This document shows positions 7,531-15,654 of a DNA stretch of 64,000 nt, one piece after another (the first letter of the stretch is position 1; each line of letters starts with the position of its first letter). The position numbers were made by a program, and so were the translations under genes. The notes under the pieces were generated by a model. It made no database searches. It was given only the letters and a program-made list of their open reading frames with translations, and was not told the DNA's origin. This DNA is from Streptomyces violaceoruber (GTDB lineage: Bacteria > Actinomycetota > Actinomycetes > Streptomycetales > Streptomycetaceae): the NCBI GenBank assembly GCA_000720805.1, contig JODI01000021.1:1-64000 (forward strand), read 5' to 3'.

Positions 7531-10500
7531 GAGGCCCTCGCCTTTGTGCGGGCGGTCCAGGCCAGGGCGGCGGCGCGCGCCAAGTAGAGGCATACCTCTT
7601 CCTCCGGGAAGTTCACGGCGACGTGGCGCACGAAGTGGACGTGCAGCAGGGAGGTCAGGACGTCGTCAACGGAGATGCCATGGGTGTCCGGGCCGGGCAG
7701 GTGCGCCCGATACGCGGCGAGCGCCGTATCCCGGTCGGCCCATCCGGACACGACGGCGTCTCCGCCCGGGACGCTACGCAGGGCCGACCAGTCGTCGCTC
7801 GGGTCGGCGAGCCGTACGGCCTCGGTGAACTGCGGGCGTGGAACGGGCACGGGGGCTGTCGGCGGGATGTGGTCGATCAGCCACTGCATTCCGGCCTCTA
7901 TGGTGCCGAGGAACGCCGAGGCGATGGCGACCGTGTGGGCCGCTACCAGTGTGCGCAGTCCGGGGCGTTGTGGCTGCGTGAGCTGGGCCAGGATGGCGCG
8001 CGAGTCCGCCCGGAACACCTCCTCGGCCACCTCCCATGCGGTGCCGGATCCCCAACGGCCCATCTCCCGGTAGGAGGTGGGATAGCGCAGATCGGCCAGC
8101 AGGCCGATGCTTCGTAGCTCGTCGGCCCAAGCGCTCACCGTTCGGGCCGTGCCAGCGAAGCCTTCCGGGTCGGGGAGGGCGATGCGTACGCGGAGGTGTT
8201 GGTCCGGGTCGCGGAAGCGGATGAACCACCATGGCGGGTTGCCGAGTTGTTCGAGGAGGCCGGGCAAGTGCCGGGAGAGCAAGATGTCTTGGCGGCGGGG
8301 GTCGCCGTACAGGGCGGCCAGAAGAACTGATGAAGCGGCGGGCGTCTGCATCTGGGCCGCAGACAGGACACGGGCCCGGCTGGGGGCGGGCAGCAGCGGC
8401 CACGTCGGCGGTCGGGTCGCCTTGAGCGGAACTACCACTTCGTGGGCTCGCCCGCCGCACCAGCCGTACGCCTCCGGTTCCGGGGCCTCGACCAGCACGG
8501 CCAGGCGCGTGCGGTCGAGGTGCTGGCGCAGGAGCATCCGGTGGCCGGCCTCGTCGAGGTCGAGGAAGAGATGTCGGTCGTCCTCAACGAGATGAACGCG
8601 GCGCGGCAGCCTCCGCCGGGCACGCCAGTCGGCGAGCGCAGCATCCCACTCCTCCCGAGGGCGGACGTGGCCGGGCAGTTCGGGCGCTTCCAGCCGCCAT
8701 TGTGCCGGGGCCAGCACGATGCGGCCGTACCGCAGACGTGGAAGGAACGGCATCGCCGCTGCGGCGCCCCAGTCGAAGACGGTGACCTGCGCGCACTGGG
8801 CGCGGGACAGCTCGGTGAGGAACCGCACCAGAGGCGGGGTGTGGGTGCGCAGGTTCAGCGCGTGCATCCCGACGGCCTCCACACGGTGGCCTCGTTCCGG
8901 GACCGCAAGGTACATGCGGCGGCCGTCGCACCCCACAGCCAAGTCCTCCGGGGTGAGGACGGTGTCCTGCGGGGCGCGGTGCTCCTGAAGGCTGATCACA
9001 GTGGGTAGTACCTGTGGGGAGCGGGTGACATGGGCACTCGCTGCGAGCAGGGGCGAGAAAGACAGCTGCGCAGGCATGGTGTTGCCGTCTGCGGCTGGGA
9101 GGTCGGCAAGCTCGGCTGCCAGGGCCTTCCGCTCGGCGGGGGCCAGCACGCTGAGGAACCGGCCCGTGGAGACGCCGACACCACGGGACACGCTCACGAC
9201 CTCCAGCCGGAACCGCGCACTCTGCAACTCCTCCAGGCCGGCTGCATGCACCCGAACCCCGATCTCCAAGTGCGGCGGCAGCCGAGGCTCGTCGGGACCC
9301 ACGTCCAGTGCCTCAATCTGTACGTCCGTGAGGATCACTTCGTCCCGGCCGTCGAGCGCTGCAGCCTGAGCCAGCCGTACGAGGGCGTCATCCCGAGCGG
9401 AGACACGGGGCCTGCGTGCACTGGCCGGAGCGCCTGGGTAGCCGTCGGGATAGCCGGTGCCGCTGTCCGCGACGGCCTCTACGAGCGGCACCATCGTGCC
9501 GATGCCGTACCGCTCGTAGAACCGCTGGTGGTACTCGTTCCAGGCGGCAGTCCCGTACGGGCGGATGCTCAGGCGGGTCAGGATGAGAGCGGCGCGCTCG
9601 ATCTCTCGGGCGACCGCTTCCGGCAGAGCGATCTGCGCGTCCAGGCGGAGGTCGAGCGCGACAGGGTGGCGACGCAGGCCGGGGACCAGGTCTCGCATCC
9701 GCGCCGCGACGTTGTCCCGGCCGCCGTGCGTGGCGCACTCCTCCAGGCCCGCCCGGACCGCATGGAGTTCGCCTACGGTCTCCGCGACCGGGGCGAGGCT
9801 TCCGGCGTCGATCGTGTCGAGTTGGCCCACCAGATAGCCGAGGGCATCGGTCTCGGTGCTCGGAGCGTGCAGGCCCGTCATCAGCACCCGCCGCCGGATC
9901 AACTCCGCCAGCAGTTGACGCGCCTTCTCGGGACCGGCCTCGGGGAACTCCGCCTGGAGCTTGTCCACGAGGGTGCCGAACCGGATCGGCAGTCGGGTCG
10001 CGGCAAGGACCGCGCGCACCGGTCCGGTCAGGGCCAGAGACGCCTCGACCGCGCGAGTCCGGTCGTCCTGGACGTCGGGCTGGAACGGCACGATGAGCCG
10101 GCCTCCCCGGTACATCACGGTGTTGTTGATGACGACGGGCAGCCGTTCGAGGAGGTCCGGGCAGGACTCCAACCGTTCGACCAGGGCCGCCAGCCACTCT
10201 GCCCCCGCGCGGCCCACGGCCACGTGCTCCTCGCCCCAGTCGGCTTGCGCCTGCGGGCCGAACTCCGCGGCGGCCACGCCGGCGAACAGGCCGAAGGGTG
10301 TCGCGCGGTGCTGGGCCCGCAGCAGGTAGCGGGCCATGGACAGGGCCGCACGCTGCACATCCCGGAGGGCGGGATGCTCGGCCGTACACAAAGCCCCTAC
10401 TTGCGCGGCCAGGACCGGGCTGGAGTGCTGGAGTGCCTCGGCGACGTCCTTGTCCGCCCAGACCGCGCGTAGCCACGCCACACGGGCAGACGAACCACTG

Positions 10501-10610
10501 GGCGAGCGGTCGTCGAGGTCAGGGCAAGGTGGAAACGGCAGCGAGGGTCGAGCCACGGCGCGCACGAGAGCTGTGGAACCGGTGCGGAACGCTGCGGGCG
10601 GAGCAACCAC
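7527..10610 (-). CDS. Lantibiotic dehydratase, LanB (full length)
   Basis: This 1027-residue protein is a complete class I dehydratase. The N-terminal glutamylation part starts with FRTGSTALVRA and contains HRATPFGLFAGVAAAEFG. The C-terminal elimination part includes GDPRRQDILLSRHLPGLLEQL and WWFIRFRDPDQHLRVRI. LanB uses glutamyl-tRNA to dehydrate Ser and Thr of the precursor. The start chosen is GTG at 10610, 6 nt after a GGAGG site; an adjacent TTG is possible. The same frame stays open further upstream across the precursor gene, but that part is antisense-type junk and not conserved. The stop overlaps lanC by four bases. Confidence 0.92.
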   Translation of the reverse strand: MVAPPAAFRTGSTALVRAVARPSLPFPPCPDLDDRSPSGSSARVAWLRAVWADKDVAEALQHSSPVLAAQVGALCTAEHPALRDVQRAALSMARYLLRAQHRATPFGLFAGVAAAEFGPQAQADWGEEHVAVGRAGAEWLAALVERLESCPDLLERLPVVINNTVMYRGGRLIVPFQPDVQDDRTRAVEASLALTGPVRAVLAATRLPIRFGTLVDKLQAEFPEAGPEKARQLLAELIRRRVLMTGLHAPSTETDALGYLVGQLDTIDAGSLAPVAETVGELHAVRAGLEECATHGGRDNVAARMRDLVPGLRRHPVALDLRLDAQIALPEAVAREIERAALILTRLSIRPYGTAAWNEYHQRFYERYGIGTMVPLVEAVADSGTGYPDGYPGAPASARRPRVSARDDALVRLAQAAALDGRDEVILTDVQIEALDVGPDEPRLPPHLEIGVRVHAAGLEELQSARFRLEVVSVSRGVGVSTGRFLSVLAPAERKALAAELADLPAADGNTMPAQLSFSPLLAASAHVTRSPQVLPTVISLQEHRAPQDTVLTPEDLAVGCDGRRMYLAVPERGHRVEAVGMHALNLRTHTPPLVRFLTELSRAQCAQVTVFDWGAAAAMPFLPRLRYGRIVLAPAQWRLEAPELPGHVRPREEWDAALADWRARRRLPRRVHLVEDDRHLFLDLDEAGHRMLLRQHLDRTRLAVLVEAPEPEAYGWCGGRAHEVVVPLKATRPPTWPLLPAPSRARVLSAAQMQTPAASSVLLAALYGDPRRQDILLSRHLPGLLEQLGNPPWWFIRFRDPDQHLRVRIALPDPEGFAGTARTVSAWADELRSIGLLADLRYPTSYREMGRWGSGTAWEVAEEVFRADSRAILAQLTQPQRPGLRTLVAAHTVAIASAFLGTIEAGMQWLIDHIPPTAPVPVPRPQFTEAVRLADPSDDWSALRSVPGGDAVVSGWADRDTALAAYRAHLPGPDTHGISVDDVLTSLLHVHFVRHVAVNFPEEEVCLYLARAAALAWTARTKARAS

Positions 10611-10693
10611 CAAGTACCTCCGTAGGTGACGGGGCGGCTGGTGCCGCCGCGTGGAGACGCGGCGGCACCAGACCGGGATGGCTTGGGGCCGGA

Positions 10694-10873
10694 TCAGGCG
10701 ACGTTGGTGGTGCAGGCGCCGCAGGTGGACCCGCAGTTGTCGTCGGTCAGGTTGACCAGGCCCGCCGGGTCGGCGATCTCGACGAGCGAGACGTCCAGGT
10801 CGAAACCGTCCGATGCCCCCGGGATCTGCGGGCGTACTTCGGTACGGCTGGGAACTACGGTGCTGCGCGTCAT
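10694..10873 (-). CDS. FxLD family lanthipeptide precursor peptide
   Basis: This 59-residue peptide has the family signature FDLDVSLVE at residues 24-32, a leader rich in acidic and hydrophobic residues, and a C-terminal core ending NCGSTCGACTTNVA. The core has three cysteines (47, 51, 54) and five Ser/Thr residues from T43 onward, so up to three thioether rings are possible. Two adjacent aspartates (D44, D45) are candidate targets for the PCMT-like enzyme. An AGGAG site lies 8 bases upstream of the ATG. It sits directly before lanB on the same strand, inside what would otherwise look like an N-terminal extension of lanB. Confidence 0.95.
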   Translation of the reverse strand: MTRSTVVPSRTEVRPQIPGASDGFDLDVSLVEIADPAGLVNLTDDNCGSTCGACTTNVA

Positions 10874-11061
10874 GCTTCAACTCCTCGTAATCGTTGTGGT
10901 GTTACTGGGCTGGAGCGCCCACCAGGTGCCGCCACGGGAGCGTTGCCGGACGGCTGCTCCCCGACGGCTCCTGGCCGCCCGGCACGAGAGGACGTGCTCC
11001 GCGTGGGAAGTCCTCGCGGGGTGCCTGCCTCACGCCGGGAAGTCGTGTGCCGGGAGTCTGA

Positions 11062-11250
11062 TCAAGCGGATGCCGGTCTCCGCTCCATGAAGTAGGCGAG
11101 CGCCTGGGCCTTGAGGCGGTCGAGGCACGGCTCGCTCGCGTAGAAGGGGGCGTGCTGCCCGTCCCACTGCACCGGGCCGAGCCAGATCACCAGGACTCCG
11201 GTACGCCCGCAGCCGAGCCAACAATCACCGGTGATCCACGGCCACTCCAT
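11062..11250 (-). CDS. Small hypothetical protein upstream of the FxLD precursor
   Basis: This 62-residue protein is rich in tryptophan, with two tryptophans and a WLGCGRT segment in the first 17 residues, then VLVIWLGPVQWDG and a C-terminal helix CLDRLKAQALAYFMERRP. I do not recognise a family. It follows the zinc-ribbon gene by 18 bp on the same strand, so it appears to be part of the same transcript. Its composition looks like a real folded protein rather than a shadow frame. A regulatory or accessory role in the locus is only a guess from position. Confidence 0.65.
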   Translation of the reverse strand: MEWPWITGDCWLGCGRTGVLVIWLGPVQWDGQHAPFYASEPCLDRLKAQALAYFMERRPASA

Positions 11251-11268
11251 GGAAGGACGTCCCCTTTC

Positions 11269-11481
11269 TCAGCTGGTCGGGGTAGTCAATCTGGCGGCCT
11301 GGCAATTGGGAGCGCAGGCCCAGAGCTGGAACGGCAGGCCCCGGTGCCGTATCTCGCCCAGCCGTCGACCGCTCGCTCCCAGCGGCCGAGCGCAGAGGGC
11401 GCAGTCCATGGCCATCTGCTGGCGGGGCCGGAGTCGGGCGAGGTCCGGAAGGGGCGAGGGCGCCGTGGCCGGGATGCTCAC
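11269..11481 (-). CDS. Small four-cysteine (zinc-ribbon-like) protein
   Basis: From the GTG at 11481, which overlaps the stop of the upstream ATPase-like gene, the frame gives 70 residues. The middle holds CALC and the end CAPNC, separated by about 28 residues, a spacing that suits a small zinc ribbon. Conserved-looking residues between the pairs are RPLGASGRRLGEIRHRG. There are no other domain clues. Coupled genes of this kind are common beside anti-sigma-factor-like ATPases in Streptomyces. Confidence 0.65.
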   Translation of the reverse strand: MSIPATAPSPLPDLARLRPRQQMAMDCALCARPLGASGRRLGEIRHRGLPFQLWACAPNCQAARLTTPTS

Positions 11482-11924
11482 TTGCCGTCCTCGGTACGGA
11501 GTTCCGCCCAGACCTCTTTGCCCCAAGGACGTCTGCCCGAGCCGTGCAGGTCGTAGCCCCAGCGGTCGGCGACAGCATCGACGAGGAGCAGCCCGCGCCC
11601 CGACTCGTCGTCGTCAGCCGCCTGGCTGAGTATGGGCAGACGCGCTGGTTCCCGGTCCACGACTCCGACACGCAGTCGTGTCGCGCTCGGCCGCCCAACC
11701 GTGAGGCGGATCTCGGAACACGGAGTGTGCCTGGAGGCGTTCGCGATCAGCTCCGTGACGATCAGCGCGGCACGGTCGGCGAGGCCGTCGAGGTGCCACA
11801 CACCGAGGACGTCTCGGACGAGTTCGCGGCCGAGCTCGGCCGTGGACGGCTCGCACGGGAAGGTCTGGCTGTACGTGGGGTGGCCGACGGAGAGGGACTC
11901 AACTTGTGTTCTCAGACTCGTCAT
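11478..11924 (-). CDS. Anti-sigma-factor-like ATP-binding protein (HATPase_c)
   Basis: This 148-residue protein is a stand-alone GHKL/HATPase domain of the RsbW-like type that is abundant in Streptomyces. The N box is visible as LIVTELIANASRHT near residues 55-70, the DREP motif of the G1 region near residue 95, and a G2-like segment ESGRGLLLVDAVADRWGY near 110. Such proteins bind ATP and usually act as anti-sigma switches or orphan regulators. It heads the minus-strand operon that runs into the lanthipeptide genes, and its stop overlaps the next start. Confidence 0.85.
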   Translation of the reverse strand: MTSLRTQVESLSVGHPTYSQTFPCEPSTAELGRELVRDVLGVWHLDGLADRAALIVTELIANASRHTPCSEIRLTVGRPSATRLRVGVVDREPARLPILSQAADDDESGRGLLLVDAVADRWGYDLHGSGRRPWGKEVWAELRTEDGK

Positions 11925-12166
11925 TTGGGGTGGAGCCTTCGTGTCGTCTCGGCGCCCGGCCCGCCCCGCGGGGCAACCTCAGGGGCGGGCTGGGCCGTCA
12001 ACAGCCGCCCGCACGGTGGGGCGCGGTGGGCGACCAGCACCCAGACAACTCCCTTTCCCGGCAGGTTGGTTAGGACGTTCAGGCGCTCGGTCAACGGACC
12101 GACCTAGGGCGTTTTGGCCTCTCCTTTACCTGGCGGGGGGAGGATCGCGCGGGCTACCGTGCCCGC

Positions 12167-13450
12167 ATGGACACCACCCGCAACACCGTTCTTGAGGCGT
12201 GGATGACCGAACACGGCTACAGCTCCAACAGCCTCGCCGAGGCCGTGAACAGGGCCATTGAACGGTTGACTGGGCGCCCTGGAGGACTCGACGGCGCGTC
12301 GGTCCGGGCATGGAAAGCGGGCCGGGTCACGTGGCCAAAGTCAGCTGCCCGCAAGGCACTTGAGGACGTCACCGGACTACCCGCCGTCGCTTTAGGGTTC
12401 GTGCCACGGGGCCGGCCTTCGTCCACCCCGGCTTCACCGCAGCAGGAGGATCCCGACATGAAGCGCCGCACCCTCGTCGGCAGCATCGCGGCGGCTGCCG
12501 CAGCCGCAGCCGCACCCGGCACCGCATCCCCGCGCCGTATCGGCATGAGCGACGTCAACCGCCTCAACAAGCGCTTCGCCGAGATCATCGCCAGCGACCA
12601 CCGCCACGGCGGACAACTCGGCATCGAACAACGGGCCGCCGCCCTCGCCGACGAGGCACTCAACCTCCAGAACGCCGGCAGCGCCACCCAGCGCGTACGC
12701 AGCAACCTCTACGCCTCAGCAGCCGCCTTCCGCTCCTCCGCGATGTGGGCCGCCATCGACGGCCGACGCTACGACGTCGCCAAGGCGCACATGCGCGAGG
12801 CCCAGGCCCTCGCCGAGATGTCCTGCGACCAAACGATCAAGTTCCGCATCTGGAGCCACGCGGGCACCATGTACCGGCACATGGGCCGCCCTGCCGACGC
12901 GTTCGCCGCCAACGACGTCGCCCGCAACCTGCACCTCACCCGCCGTGACCCCTTGTTCGCCTCCCTCGGCCTGGCCCGCCAGGGCGCCATCCACGGTGCG
13001 GCGCAGGACCGCACCGGCACCCGCCGCGCGTTCGAGCAGGCGCAGGACGCCATGCTGCGCGCCGACCCCGCCGACTACCGGCCGGTGTGGATGCTCGCCT
13101 TCTACGATCAAGCCGAGCTGGACTCTCTGGCCCTCTCCGCGCACTTGGCGCTCGGCGACTACTTGACTGCCGAGTACCACGCCCACCGCTGCCTGTCTGC
13201 CCTCCGGCCCCACATGATCCGTTCCCGGGCCATCACCACGACCCGGCTCGCACACGCCCAGCTCGCCCAGGGCGCCCCCGACGCCGCCACGGCCACCGCG
13301 ATGAAGGTCCCCGCTGAGGCTGCCACCCAGCACGCCCGGGTAACGCGCATGCTGCAGGAGTTCGGGGCCGCACTGCGCGCCACCGCGCCGGGCAGCTCCA
13401 CCGTGCAGACCTGGACCGAGCACACCGCCACCTGGAGGATGGCCGCATGA
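12167..13450 (+). CDS. HTH-TPR regulator with internal twin-arginine/hydrophobic segment
   Basis: This 427-residue protein begins with a helix-turn-helix-like region (residues 1-80, ending SVRAWKAGRVTWPKSAARKA). At about residue 98 is MKRRTLVGS followed by a run of alanines, which looks like a Tat-type or membrane-spanning signal. The remaining 300 residues are helical repeats consistent with TPRs (MYRHMGRPADAFAANDVA and similar). Actinomycete regulators of this layout exist, and their TPR parts often sense peptides or small molecules. It is divergent from the lanthipeptide operon with about 240 bp between them, so it is a good candidate for its regulator. Confidence 0.8.
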   Translation: MDTTRNTVLEAWMTEHGYSSNSLAEAVNRAIERLTGRPGGLDGASVRAWKAGRVTWPKSAARKALEDVTGLPAVALGFVPRGRPSSTPASPQQEDPDMKRRTLVGSIAAAAAAAAAPGTASPRRIGMSDVNRLNKRFAEIIASDHRHGGQLGIEQRAAALADEALNLQNAGSATQRVRSNLYASAAAFRSSAMWAAIDGRRYDVAKAHMREAQALAEMSCDQTIKFRIWSHAGTMYRHMGRPADAFAANDVARNLHLTRRDPLFASLGLARQGAIHGAAQDRTGTRRAFEQAQDAMLRADPADYRPVWMLAFYDQAELDSLALSAHLALGDYLTAEYHAHRCLSALRPHMIRSRAITTTRLAHAQLAQGAPDAATATAMKVPAEAATQHARVTRMLQEFGAALRATAPGSSTVQTWTEHTATWRMAA

Positions 13451-13986
13451 CCACGGCGCCCGCCATCGAACTGCGCACCTTCACCACCCTCGACACAGCC
13501 CGCGGCGACCTCCTCGACGTGTACGCCGACGTACGCGCCCCACTCCTCCACCTGCCGAACTACGCGGTCACCGCGTTCGGCGAACGCCTGGACCGGCACA
13601 GCAACGAGCCCGGGTTCACGGCCGTCCTCGCGTACGCGGACGGACACCCGGTCGGCTACGCCTACGGCAACACCATTGAGCACGGCGACCGGTACTGGCA
13701 GCGCACCAGCCCGACACCGGCGGAGAAGTACACCGAGCGCCCGGCTGTGGCCCTGAAGGAGATCGGCGTCCGGCCGACCTGGCGGAAGACCGGCACGGCC
13801 CGCCGCATCCACGACACCCTGCTCGCTGCACGCGACGAGCCGTACGTCACGCTGATGGTCAACCCGGCCGCCGGCGATGGCAAGGTTCACGCGCTCTACA
13901 AGTCGTGGGGGTACGAGGACATCGGGCAGAGCCAACCGTCACCGGCCTCACCGGTCCTGACCGTGATGGCCCGCGCCATCCGCTAA
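13447..13986 (+). CDS. GNAT family N-acetyltransferase
   Basis: This 179-residue protein has the layout of a GNAT acetyltransferase: the beta strand FTAVLAYADGHPVGYAYGN, then LKEIGVRPTWRKTGTARRIHDTLLAARDE, which corresponds to the acetyl-CoA binding motif A, and a late strand YKSWGYEDIG. The usual RxxGxG/A signature is degenerate (RKTGTA). The ATG at 13447 overlaps the stop of the preceding regulator gene (ATGA), so the two are co-translated. The substrate is unknown; it could act on the lanthipeptide or on an unrelated amine. Confidence 0.82.
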   Translation: MTTAPAIELRTFTTLDTARGDLLDVYADVRAPLLHLPNYAVTAFGERLDRHSNEPGFTAVLAYADGHPVGYAYGNTIEHGDRYWQRTSPTPAEKYTERPAVALKEIGVRPTWRKTGTARRIHDTLLAARDEPYVTLMVNPAAGDGKVHALYKSWGYEDIGQSQPSPASPVLTVMARAIR

Positions 13987-14111
13987 TCGGAGCAGCGCCC
14001 CCTACAAAGCTGCATGATCATTGAAAGCATCTCTGCACGACCTTCCGTGCCAACGACAGAACATGACGAGGTCACACACCAACCGAACCATCCCAATACC
14101 GCCGAGGCGCC

Positions 14112-14142
14112 GCCCCTCCCGAGTCAAGTCATGCCGTAGACT
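14112..14142 (+). promoter_or_regulatory. Possible promoter of the RT module
   Basis: The 189-bp gap before the reverse transcriptase gene is less GC-rich than its surroundings. A TAGACT hexamer at 14137-14142 matches a streptomycete -10 element and sits about 33 bp before the RT start; only a weak -35 candidate can be seen upstream. The gap could also hold a small non-coding RNA, as happens beside some defence RTs, but I cannot define a structure by eye. Confidence 0.3.
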
Positions 14143-14175
14143 GCCTCACCGCGTTCCCCACCAAGTCGGAGTGGA

Positions 14176-15645
14176 TTGAGTGTGGTTGAGGCTCGCCATC
14201 TGAACCGCGCTGCCGCGCAACTCTTCTCTCTCGAGGGGCGACGCGAAGCGCCAGACATCGTCAATTTCGAAGATCTAAAGCCCTTCTGGAGAGCCTTGCG
14301 GGGTGAGATCTTGAATGATCTCGATCACTCCACCTGGGGTCCTGGTTATGTCGAAATAGTGGAGCATCCGAAGAATCCGCTATCCGTACGCCCGATCGCA
14401 CGCTTCTCAATCAAGGATCGATTAATATATGACGCGCTAGCAGCTGTTGTGGCGGAATCGATTGAACCTCTCCTGTCGGACCGCGTATATAGCTACCGAG
14501 CTAACCGCCCGACTACCCACTCCATCCGCGCATGGGTGAAAATGCGGGAAAGAGCAAGAGCCAAGCTTCAGCAAGCTGGCACCCGAATGGCCCGCACCGA
14601 CATCACCTCATTTTATGAGCATATAGATCTGGGCATCTTGTCGATGGACCTGGATTCTATAGGTGTAGACGCGAAGACCATCGAGCGATTGCAATATTTC
14701 TTGAACCATTTCTCGCACCAGAGTCACGCCTGGGGGCTTCCGCAAGGGGCAACAGCATCTGGAATTTTGGCAAACACGTACCTTCTACCAATTGACGAAT
14801 GGCTGCTTCAAACAGAAATCGATTGGGTAAGATACTCTGACGATATATACCTCTTCAATCGGAACGAAGAAGAACTCAGGTCAATCCTGCTCGGCACAAA
14901 TAGGACGCTTCGAGCCCGCAAACTTTCCATGTCCTCCGCAAAGACGGAGATTTTCACCAATAAGGGTGCGGAAGATTTCCTGGACGACGCAGAAAAAGAT
15001 CTGATCAGCTACTTCCTCAGCCTGGGAAAACCTTGGGCGAAAAAACTACTACGAGACCTTTTCGCGCGCGCACTCACACAAGAGTCGCCAAACGAGCGCG
15101 ACATCAAATTCTCTCTTCCACGTCTCGGCCGCATAAAAGATGATTCTGCTCTCGAGTGGGGCATGGATAACCTCAAGTCCCTGCATCACTTGTCGGAACA
15201 GATCCTTAGATACAGTGAGGCGCTACCCAGACACAGTAAGACGTTGGCGCAAACACTAGAGGCACTTACTGACTCCATGCCGAACAAAGACTACCCATAC
15301 CTCGAAAGGAATATATTTCATAGCACCCTCCGAAAAAATCTTGAATCTGCGGCGATCAAATCTCACGCATGGCGCGTGCTACGGGATCACAACCGGCCCA
15401 ACCTCCCTCGCGAGTTCGCCGCTAGATACATCGGTAGGTTCGCAAAGCCAGCCGATGGCCCCCTTCTCAGAATGGAGTACGAGAGCGAAGGAAGCGAGTA
15501 TGTCCGACGCGCACTTCTCGTAGCCATGCACGAATCAGACTACATATCACCAACCCTTCTCGAAAATCTAACGCGCTCTCCTTCGCAACTCCGCTGGACA
15601 GCAGCCTATTTGCTTCGCAATCCCAGAATTCCGCACCCTAAGTAG
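14176..15645 (+). CDS. Reverse transcriptase of a stand-alone (UG/Abi-like) type
   Basis: This 489-residue protein has RT palm motifs: RTDITSFYEHID (catalytic Asp142), WGLPQGATASGILAN at 186-200 and RYSDDIYLF (Asp222-Asp223). It uses YSDD instead of the common YADD. After about residue 270 comes a helical C-terminal region with HEAT-like character. There is no maturase, HNH or CRISPR-associated domain and no obvious group II intron RNA, and no retron msr/msd is evident. This points to the unknown-group/Abi RTs, many of which are anti-phage. The start is TTG at 14176 after GGAG; GTG at 14182 is an alternative. The DNA is clearly AT-richer than its neighbours, a sign of recent transfer. Confidence 0.88.
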   Translation: MSVVEARHLNRAAAQLFSLEGRREAPDIVNFEDLKPFWRALRGEILNDLDHSTWGPGYVEIVEHPKNPLSVRPIARFSIKDRLIYDALAAVVAESIEPLLSDRVYSYRANRPTTHSIRAWVKMRERARAKLQQAGTRMARTDITSFYEHIDLGILSMDLDSIGVDAKTIERLQYFLNHFSHQSHAWGLPQGATASGILANTYLLPIDEWLLQTEIDWVRYSDDIYLFNRNEEELRSILLGTNRTLRARKLSMSSAKTEIFTNKGAEDFLDDAEKDLISYFLSLGKPWAKKLLRDLFARALTQESPNERDIKFSLPRLGRIKDDSALEWGMDNLKSLHHLSEQILRYSEALPRHSKTLAQTLEALTDSMPNKDYPYLERNIFHSTLRKNLESAAIKSHAWRVLRDHNRPNLPREFAARYIGRFAKPADGPLLRMEYESEGSEYVRRALLVAMHESDYISPTLLENLTRSPSQLRWTAAYLLRNPRIPHPK

Positions 15646-15654
15646 TTGGTGGCC

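Noticed and set aside
10611..10880. N-terminal extension of LanB
   Set aside because: It overlaps the FxLD precursor gene in another frame and has an Arg/Pro-rich, non-conserved sequence; GTG 10610 has its own ribosome-binding site.
14176..15645. Group II intron or retron
   Set aside because: No maturase or endonuclease domain and no recognisable intron or msr/msd structure flank the gene by eye, although a computational RNA search was not possible.
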